Source: Microbispora oryzae
Lineage (GTDB): Bacteria > Actinomycetota > Actinomycetes > Streptosporangiales > Streptosporangiaceae
Direction: 5' to 3'
Length of the DNA stretch: 64,000 bases
NCBI RefSeq assembly: GCF_017896165.1
Contig: NZ_JAFCNB010000012.1
Location: 124,001 to 188,000, forward strand
Position 1 is the stretch's first letter. Every line of letters starts with the position of its first letter. The translations under genes and the position numbers were made by a program. The notes beneath the pieces were generated by a model. The model was not told where the DNA came from. It made no database searches and saw nothing but the letters and a program-made list of their open reading frames with translations. Shown here one piece after another: positions 58,529-64,000 of the stretch.

Positions 58529-60841
58529 GTGAGCAGGCGGGTACGCGCCGCGATCAGGGTCGAGGGCATCGTGCAGGGGGTGGGCTTCCGGCCCTTCGTG
58601 TACGGTCTGGCCATCGAGCTGGGGCTCGACGGGCTGGTCGGCAACGACGAGCGCGGCGTGTTCATCGAGGTCGAGGGTGGCCGGGCGCCGGTGGGGGAGT
58701 TTCTCGCCGCGCTGCGGGGCCATCCGCCGCCGCTCGCCGTGATCGAGCGGATCAGTGTCGAGCGCGTCCGGGCCGGGCCGGGGGGCACCGGGTTCGTCAT
58801 CGTGCGCAGCGCCGTGGGGGGCGACCGGCGGGCCCTGGTCTCACCCGACGTCGCGACCTGCGTCGACTGCCTGCGGGAGATGGCCGACCCGGCCGATCGC
58901 CGGTACGGCTACGCCTTCACGAACTGCGTCAACTGCGGCCCCCGGTTCACGATCGTCCGCGACGTGCCGTACGACCGGCCGAACACGACGATGGCCGGTT
59001 TCGCGATGTGCGCGGACTGTGCCCGGGAATATCACGATCCGGCCGACCGGCGGTTCCACGCCCAGCCGGTGTGCTGCCCCGCCTGCGGCCCGCGGCTCCG
59101 GCTGGTCGATCGGGAGGGCCGGACGATCGCCGGCGACCCGGTGGCCGAGGCCGTCCGGTGGCTCCGACGCGACGCCGTGCTGGCCGTCAAGGGGCTCGGC
59201 GGCTACCATCTTGCCGCCGTCGCCGCCCGCGAGCCCGCCGTCGCGGCGCTGCGTTCCCGCAAGCACCGGGAGGACAAGCCGTTCGCGGTCATGGCGCCCG
59301 ACCTGGCCGCCGCCCGCCGCCTGTGCGCCGTCGACGAAACGGCCGAGCGGCTGCTGACCGGCCCGGCCCGGCCCATCGTGCTGCTGCGGCGGCTGCCCGA
59401 GCCGCCCGAGCTGCCTGGGGCCGCGATCGCCCCCTCCGTGGCGCCCGGCAATCCCTGGCTCGGCCTGATGCTGCCCTACACCCCGCTGCACCACCTCCTG
59501 CTCCGGGAGCTCGCCTGCCCGCTCGTGCTGACCAGCGGAAACGTGTCCGACGAGCCGATCGCGTACGTCGACGAGGAGGCGATGGAACGGCTGGCCGGCA
59601 TCGCCGACGTGTTCCTCACCCACGATCGGCCGATCCACGTGCGGGCCGACGACTCGGTCGTCCGGACGTTCCGCGGACGAGAGCTGCCCGTCCGGCGGTC
59701 CCGCGGGTACGCGCCCCAGCCGATGGCGCTCGCGGCCGGCGTCCCCCGGCCCGTGCTGGCCTGCGGCGCCGAGCTGAAGAACACCTTCTGCCTGGCCAAA
59801 GGCCGTCGTGCGTTCGTCTCCCACCACATCGGCGACCTGGAGAACTACGAGACGCTGCGGGCGTACACGCAGGGGATCGAGCACTTCCGCCGGCTGTTCG
59901 ACCTGGTCCCCGAGGTGGTGGCGCACGATCTGCACCCCGAATATCTGTCCACCAAGTACGCCCTGGAGCGGGAGGGCGTCGATCTGGTGGGTGTCCAGCA
60001 CCATCACGCCCACGTCGCCTCCTGTCTGGCCGACAACGGCGAGTGCGGCCCGGTGATCGGCGTCGCGTTCGACGGCCTGGGCTACGGCCTGGACGGCACG
60101 TTGTGGGGCGGGGAGTTCCTGATCGCCGACCTGGCCCGGTTCGAGCGGGCCGGTTATCTGGAGCCGCTGCCCATGCCGGGCGGTGCGGCGGCGATCAGGG
60201 AGCCGTGGCGCATGGCCGCCGCCTACCTCGACCTCGCCCTCGGCGGCTGCGTCCCTGACGACATGGACGTGGTGCGGCGCAACGCCGACCGCTGGCCGGC
60301 CGTGGTCGCGCTCGCCCGCGCCGGTGTCGGTTCTCCGCGTACGTCCAGCATGGGCCGCCTGTTCGACGCCGTGGCGGCGATCACCTGCGGCAGGGACGTG
60401 ATCACCTATGAGGGCCAGGCCGCCGTGGAACTGGAGCGGCGGGCAGACCCGGCCGAACCGGGCGCGTACGAATGTCCCCTGCTCGCCGGGGCGCCGGCCA
60501 CCACGGCGCTGTTCACGGCGGCCGGGCCTGAGCTGGTCGCGGCCGTCGTCGACGACCTGGGCGCGGGGACGCCCGCCGAGGTGGTCGCCGCCCGGTTCCA
60601 CAACGCGGTCGCCCGGCTGGTCGCGGACGGTTGCGCGCGCCTGCGCGACGCCGGGGCACCGTCCACGGTGGCCCTTTCCGGCGGCGTCTTCCAGAACATG
60701 CTGCTCCTGGAGCGGGCCACCGACCTGCTGGAGGCCGACGGCTTCCGGGTCCTGACACACCGCCGGGTGCCGCCGAACGACGGCGGCGTCAGCCTCGGCC
60801 AGGCCGCCGTCGCCGCCGCCCTCGACAGGGAGCGCGGCTAG
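58529..60841 (+). CDS. hypF: Carbamoyltransferase HypF
   Basis: 770 residues from GTG 58529. HypF carbamoylates HypE on the way to the cyanide ligands of NiFe hydrogenase. Domains in order: acylphosphatase (VEGIVQGVGFRPFVYGLAIE), two zinc fingers (CVDCLREM ... CVNCGPRF and CADCAREY ... CCPACGPR), YrdC-like (AVKGLGGYHLAAVAAREPAV; PLVLTSGNVSDEPI) and Kae1-like (VGVQHHHAHVASCLADNGEC; LSGGVFQNMLLLER). All look intact. No other hyp or hydrogenase gene is in the window, which is unusual. The reading frame extends to 56720, but that part is antisense to dat-ddc. Confidence 0.95.
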   Translation: MSRRVRAAIRVEGIVQGVGFRPFVYGLAIELGLDGLVGNDERGVFIEVEGGRAPVGEFLAALRGHPPPLAVIERISVERVRAGPGGTGFVIVRSAVGGDRRALVSPDVATCVDCLREMADPADRRYGYAFTNCVNCGPRFTIVRDVPYDRPNTTMAGFAMCADCAREYHDPADRRFHAQPVCCPACGPRLRLVDREGRTIAGDPVAEAVRWLRRDAVLAVKGLGGYHLAAVAAREPAVAALRSRKHREDKPFAVMAPDLAAARRLCAVDETAERLLTGPARPIVLLRRLPEPPELPGAAIAPSVAPGNPWLGLMLPYTPLHHLLLRELACPLVLTSGNVSDEPIAYVDEEAMERLAGIADVFLTHDRPIHVRADDSVVRTFRGRELPVRRSRGYAPQPMALAAGVPRPVLACGAELKNTFCLAKGRRAFVSHHIGDLENYETLRAYTQGIEHFRRLFDLVPEVVAHDLHPEYLSTKYALEREGVDLVGVQHHHAHVASCLADNGECGPVIGVAFDGLGYGLDGTLWGGEFLIADLARFERAGYLEPLPMPGGAAAIREPWRMAAAYLDLALGGCVPDDMDVVRRNADRWPAVVALARAGVGSPRTSSMGRLFDAVAAITCGRDVITYEGQAAVELERRADPAEPGAYECPLLAGAPATTALFTAAGPELVAAVVDDLGAGTPAEVVAARFHNAVARLVADGCARLRDAGAPSTVALSGGVFQNMLLLERATDLLEADGFRVLTHRRVPPNDGGVSLGQAAVAAALDRERG

Positions 60842-60875
60842 ACCGCGCTTTCTGCCGAGCGCGGCTAGACCGCGC
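60830..60875. repeat. 19-bp direct repeat that holds the stop codons of both converging genes
   Basis: GAGCGCGGCTAGACCGCGC occurs at 60830-60848 and again at 60857-60875, 8 nt apart (period 27). The first copy holds the hypF TAG and the second, on the other strand, the TAG of the permease; each copy could stop either gene because CTAG is palindromic. Confidence 0.95.
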
Positions 60876-62079
60876 GCAGGGCGTCCGTGGGAGGCAGTCC
60901 GGCCGCGCGGACGGCCGGGTAGAGGCCGGCCAGAGCCCCGACGGCCAGGGCGGCGCCCAGGCCCAGCGCCGGGGCCCCGGGCGGGACGACGGGAGGCCAG
61001 CCCCGTTCGAGCGCGGTCACGTACGTGATGAGCGCTCCCAACGCGGTCCCCGTCAGCCCGCCGAGCGTCGCCAGGACGAGCGACTCGACGAGGAACTGCC
61101 CGGCGATGTGCGGGCGCCTGGCGCCCAGCGCGCGGCGCAGGCCGATCTCCGCGCGGCGTTCCAGGACCGAGATGACCATGACGTTGGCGATGCCGACACC
61201 GCCGACGAACAGGGCGACGGCGCCGAGGCCGAGGAACAGGGAGGTGCCCGAGTCGGCGACGAGCAGCCGCGAGGCCAGCGCGTCGGAGGGCCGGCTGACC
61301 TGTACGCCGGGAGGATCGGCCGGGTTGACGGCGCGGGCGAGCAGGTCCACGGTCTGGGCGACGCGTGCGGTGTCGGCCCGGACGTACAGGCGGGTGGGGT
61401 GGTCGTCGTAGCCGAAGAGGGCGCGGGCGGCGGGCAGGCCGATCAGCGCGGCCCGGTCGAGCTCGGGGCTCAGTTCCAGAGGGGCGAGGACGCCCGCGAC
61501 CACGAACCAGTGACCGCCGATCCGAACACGGGTGCCGGGGCCGGGCCGGGCGACCCCGAGCTGGACGGCGGCCTGCTGCCCGAGGACGGTGACCGGGTAG
61601 CGGGCGGTGGCCGCGCTGAGGAAGACGCCGGCCGCCACGCGGCCGTCGAGGGTGGCGAGCAGGCCGGTGCCGGTCGCGCGGACGTCCAGCCCGCCCGTGT
61701 GCGTGAGCGGGATCCTGTCGGATCGGTAGACCTGGACGTTGTTCAGCACGGCGGTGACGGCGACGTGCTCCACCCCCTCGACGCGCGCGACGCCGAGGCC
61801 GGCGGTCGCCGGCAGCGGGACCTCGTCGCCGAGACTCTGCCCGGCGGTCACAGTGAGCAGGTTGGTGCCGAGCCGGTCGATGCGGGCCAGCAGCTCCGAC
61901 TGGCTGGAGCGGGTGATGCCGAGCACGGCGACGATGGCGGCGATGCCGATGGCGATCCCCAGCGTGGACAGCGCGGTGCGCACACGGCGGCCGCGCAGGC
62001 CCATGGTCGCCAGCGGGAGCAGGTCGGCGGGCCGCAGCCGGGAGGCGAGACCGGCCCCGGCGCCCGGCGGGGCGGTCAT
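60865..62079 (-). CDS. MacB/FtsX-type ABC transporter permease
   Basis: 404 residues from ATG 62079. One N-terminal helix ([20 protein letters not shown]), a large extracytoplasmic domain (Mac[24 protein letters not shown]), and three C-terminal helices with [20 protein letters not shown] and [20 protein letters not shown]. These are the hallmarks of MacB-like permeases fed by an adaptor protein; they transmit force across the membrane instead of forming a channel. It overlaps the ATPase by 4 nt (ATGA) and is the last gene of the operon. The substrate is not known. Confidence 0.92.
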   Translation of the reverse strand: MTAPPGAGAGLASRLRPADLLPLATMGLRGRRVRTALSTLGIAIGIAAIVAVLGITRSSQSELLARIDRLGTNLLTVTAGQSLGDEVPLPATAGLGVARVEGVEHVAVTAVLNNVQVYRSDRIPLTHTGGLDVRATGTGLLATLDGRVAAGVFLSAATARYPVTVLGQQAAVQLGVARPGPGTRVRIGGHWFVVAGVLAPLELSPELDRAALIGLPAARALFGYDDHPTRLYVRADTARVAQTVDLLARAVNPADPPGVQVSRPSDALASRLLVADSGTSLFLGLGAVALFVGGVGIANVMVISVLERRAEIGLRRALGARRPHIAGQFLVESLVLATLGGLTGTALGALITYVTALERGWPPVVPPGAPALGLGAALAVGALAGLYPAVRAAGLPPTDALRAV

Positions 62080-62762
62080 CGGGCGACCGCCGAGCCGACG
62101 CGGCCGTCGCGGATCTCGACCCGGCGTCCGCACGCGGCCGCGACGACGGGGTCGTGAGTGATGACGAGCATGGTCACCCCGTCGGCGTTCAGCTCGGTGA
62201 GCAGCCGCAGGATCTGCCCGCCCGTGGCGGTGTCGAGGTTGCCGGTGGGTTCGTCGGCGAGCACCAGGGCGGGCCGTCCGACGAGGGCGCGCGCGATGGC
62301 GACGCGCTGCTGCTCGCCCCCCGACAGGGTCCGTGCGGCCTGGTGGGCGCGGTGGCTCAGTCCCACGCGTTCCAGCGCGCTGAGGGCGGCCGCGCGGCGC
62401 CGGCGCCGCGGCAGGCCGCGGTAGAGCAGGCCGGTCGCCACGTTCTCGACGGCGGTGAGGTGGTCGAGGAGGTGGAAGCGCTGGAAGACCACGCCCAGGA
62501 GGTGTGCCCGCACGCCCGACAGGCGACGGTCGCCCGAGCTCTCGATGGCGTGTCCCGCCAGCTGGATGGTGCCGTCGGTGGGCCGGTCCAGTCCCGCGGC
62601 GAGGTTGAGCAGCGTGGTCTTGCCCGACCCGGACGGCCCGACGACCGCGACCAGCTCTCCCGCGCGCACGGTCAGGTCGACTTCCCGCAGCGACGTGACG
62701 GGCGGGGTGCCGGGATGGGTCTTGGACACCCCGTGGAAGGACAGCACGACGTCGTCGTTCAT
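62076..62762 (-). CDS. MacB/LolD-type ABC transporter ATP-binding protein
   Basis: 228 residues. Walker [21 protein letters not shown], signature [20 protein letters not shown], Walker [13 protein letters not shown] and H-loop VITHDPVVA are all canonical, and the family typing [14 protein letters not shown] is LolD/MacB-like. It partners the permease downstream (4-nt overlap) and the adaptor lipoprotein upstream (4-nt overlap), so the operon is fully coupled. Confidence 0.95.
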   Translation of the reverse strand: MNDDVVLSFHGVSKTHPGTPPVTSLREVDLTVRAGELVAVVGPSGSGKTTLLNLAAGLDRPTDGTIQLAGHAIESSGDRRLSGVRAHLLGVVFQRFHLLDHLTAVENVATGLLYRGLPRRRRRAAALSALERVGLSHRAHQAARTLSGGEQQRVAIARALVGRPALVLADEPTGNLDTATGGQILRLLTELNADGVTMLVITHDPVVAAACGRRVEIRDGRVGSAVAR

Positions 62763-63835
62763 GACAGCGGCACCTCCACCTGCGCACCGTCGGTCGCGTC
62801 GCCGGTGATCTCGCCGGTGATCTCAACGGTGCCGCCGTCCTCGTCGAACAGCCCGGGCTGGACGGGCACGAGGCGGCGGGGGCCGGGTGCGGTGACCGCC
62901 ACCTGGTAGCCGCCGCCGGGGCGGGGCAGCAGCGCGGTGACCGGCACGGTGAGCACGTTCTCGTGCCGGGCGGTCACGACGGCGACCTGGACGGGGGCGA
63001 GGTCCAGGCCGGCGACGGCGCGGCCGGGCCGGATGAGTGTGATCGTGACGGGAACGGTGGCCGGGCCGCTGTCCTGGGCGGTGGCGACCCTGCCGACCCT
63101 GCTTACGCGGCCGCGCACGGTGCTCCCGCCGCTCGGGAGGGTGATCTCGACCCGGTCGCCGGGGCGCACCTGGCCCAGCCGGTCGGTGGTCAGCGACATC
63201 TGGACGACGCGGGTGGCGGAGTTGACGACGAGCATGCGCGTGCCGGGCCCGGCCGATGCGCCGGCCTCGGTCACGATCGTGCGGATCCGGACGCGGCCGG
63301 GCAGGAAGACCACGGCCCCGAGGTCGAGGCGGCCCGTCTGGGGCCGGCCCTGCTTGCGCTGCCAGCGCCGTACGGCGGCGGCGGTGGCCGTGGAGAAGTG
63401 GTCGTCCACGGTCATGGCGTGACCGGGGTCCATGCCCAGGGCCCGGAGGTTGGCCTCCAGCCGTCGGACGTCGCGCCCGTCGCTCATGCCGAGGGCGAAG
63501 TCGCGGTGGGCCGGCACGGATCCGTACAGCAGGGCGGCGGGGATGCCGCCGACGGCGAACAGCCGGGCGCCGCGCCCCAGCACGGCGCCCGGCCGGGGCA
63601 CGGCGGTGACGACCCCGGGGGGCAGCTCGCTGACGACCGAGTAGGTGCGGTCGAAGCCGAGCACGCCGGGAAGCTGGATCGTGGAGACGACATCGGTGCG
63701 GCGCATGGGGGCGGAGGTCACGGCCACCTGCGGCGCGGAGGTTGGCTGTGGGGAGGCCGCGCATCCGGCGGCCAGCAGCGCTACGAGCACGGCACCGGCG
63801 ACGGGGGACGTCTTCGTGATCTTCGTGATCTTCAT
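62759..63835 (-). CDS. Lipoprotein adaptor (HlyD/MacA-like) with peptidoglycan-binding domain
   Basis: 358 residues. A lipoprotein signal ([20 protein letters not shown], Cys about 25) is followed by a split barrel-sandwich domain and, in its middle, a PG_binding_1 domain ([35 protein letters not shown]). A typical HlyD beta-barrel part has [20 protein letters not shown] and [20 protein letters not shown]. The peptidoglycan-binding domain replaces the coiled-coil hairpin of Gram-negative MacA, as expected without an outer membrane. The ATG overlaps the stop of the preceding gene and the stop overlaps the ATPase start. Confidence 0.9.
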   Translation of the reverse strand: MKITKITKTSPVAGAVLVALLAAGCAASPQPTSAPQVAVTSAPMRRTDVVSTIQLPGVLGFDRTYSVVSELPPGVVTAVPRPGAVLGRGARLFAVGGIPAALLYGSVPAHRDFALGMSDGRDVRRLEANLRALGMDPGHAMTVDDHFSTATAAAVRRWQRKQGRPQTGRLDLGAVVFLPGRVRIRTIVTEAGASAGPGTRMLVVNSATRVVQMSLTTDRLGQVRPGDRVEITLPSGGSTVRGRVSRVGRVATAQDSGPATVPVTITLIRPGRAVAGLDLAPVQVAVVTARHENVLTVPVTALLPRPGGGYQVAVTAPGPRRLVPVQPGLFDEDGGTVEITGEITGDATDGAQVEVPLS

Positions 63836-64000
63836 GAGAACGGGAACTCCACGGCGAACTCGACGCAGGCGTCGTAGGCGGCCCTCATCTCGGGGTCCTT
63901 GGCCTTGCTCTCCAACCGGGTGCCCCTGAGCTTGAACGTGCCGTCCGAGCTGGGGTCGGGGAAGTCCGATATGCCGTGCCGCCGCACGCAGTCGGCGAAC
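63832..64000 (-). CDS. C-terminal part of a secreted protein of unknown function (operon partner of the ABC exporter)
   Basis: The last 55 residues can be read: FADCVRRHGISDFPDPSSDG to [14 protein letters not shown]. The DCVRRHGISDFPDP motif belongs to short exported actinomycete proteins often found before MacA-like genes; the rest lies beyond the window. Its TGA overlaps the adaptor's ATG (ATGA), so it is the first or an earlier gene of the same operon. Two cysteines, in DCV and ACV, may form a disulphide. No function is known. Confidence 0.75.
   Translation of the reverse strand, partial: FADCVRRHGISDFPDPSSDGTFKLRGTRLESKAKDPEMRAAYDACVEFAVEFPFS

Noticed and set aside
58841-60760. A 639-residue reverse frame opposite hypF
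   Set aside because: No domain or motif; a shadow of hypF codon structure.
1-64000. Insertion sequence, prophage or integrative element
   Set aside because: No transposase, integrase, terminal repeats or tRNA-attached duplication could be found; the 13E12-type HNH gene is the only weak sign of mobility.

Overview
The window is 64 kb of high-GC actinomycete chromosome. Gene style (GTG/TTG starts, 4-nt stop/start overlaps, very GC-rich third codon positions), F420-type LLM oxidoreductase, type II glutamine synthetase, HadAB-like dehydratases beside rpmG and murB, several very large LuxR/AAA regulators and a DUF222-HNH gene point to Actinomycetota, most likely Streptosporangiaceae or a near relative. 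That taxonomic guess is inference from gene content; no phylogeny was possible.

Region 1 (1-23,400) is accessory in character. It opens with a cut-off winged-helix (AlkZ-like) gene, then a decayed pair (VOC/PhnB-like remnant and a WYL regulator that lost its middle) around an intact palindromic operator. Next come a DUF4386 membrane protein, a small membrane protein/XRE regulator pair, a frameshifted YciI gene, a DHFR-like protein, two large LuxR-type ATPase regulators, a cupin/hydrolase pair, a second hydrolase and an orphan ArsI-like protein. The stretch 13,188-18,581 looks like a small ECF41 sigma (SigJ-like) regulon: an SDR, an LtrA membrane protein, and a small acidic protein plus a ferritin-like/CDGSH iron-sulfur fusion each carry upstream a TGTCACA-N16-(G/T)GTC element, with the sigma gene in their midst. 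It is followed by a Cys-rich secreted peptide and two crcB/fluC fluoride channel genes behind a probable fluoride riboswitch, then a methyltransferase, a STAS protein, an NlpC/P60 peptidase and small secreted or hypothetical proteins.

Region 2 (23,400-39,200) is core-like: tRNA-Thr, tRNA-Met, rpmG, hadA, hadB, murB; a GDT1-type manganese exporter behind a yybP-ykoY riboswitch; a third LuxR/AAA regulator; the deoC-ALDH-truncated ALDH cassette; a short Rho; a LURP-one-like protein; a UPF0104-type membrane protein; a PspC protein; and lipB.

Region 3 (39,150-52,470) is metabolic and transport: an APC permease, PfpI, DUF72, glnII with a possible GlnR box, a Zur-box-controlled zinc ABC transporter with two permeases, a CBM48 protein, a sulfite-oxidase-like molybdoenzyme, an LLM oxidoreductase with a Gly-Ser insert, a dienelactone hydrolase and a TauE/SafE exporter.

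Region 4 (52,470-64,000) holds a DUF222-HNH protein with repeat tracts, a Dat-Ddc pair (predicted to make 1,3-diaminopropane), an orphan hypF, and a MacAB-like ABC export operon running off the window end. No insertion sequence, prophage or CRISPR array was recognised. Many long ORFs are antisense shadows created by the high GC and are left out.
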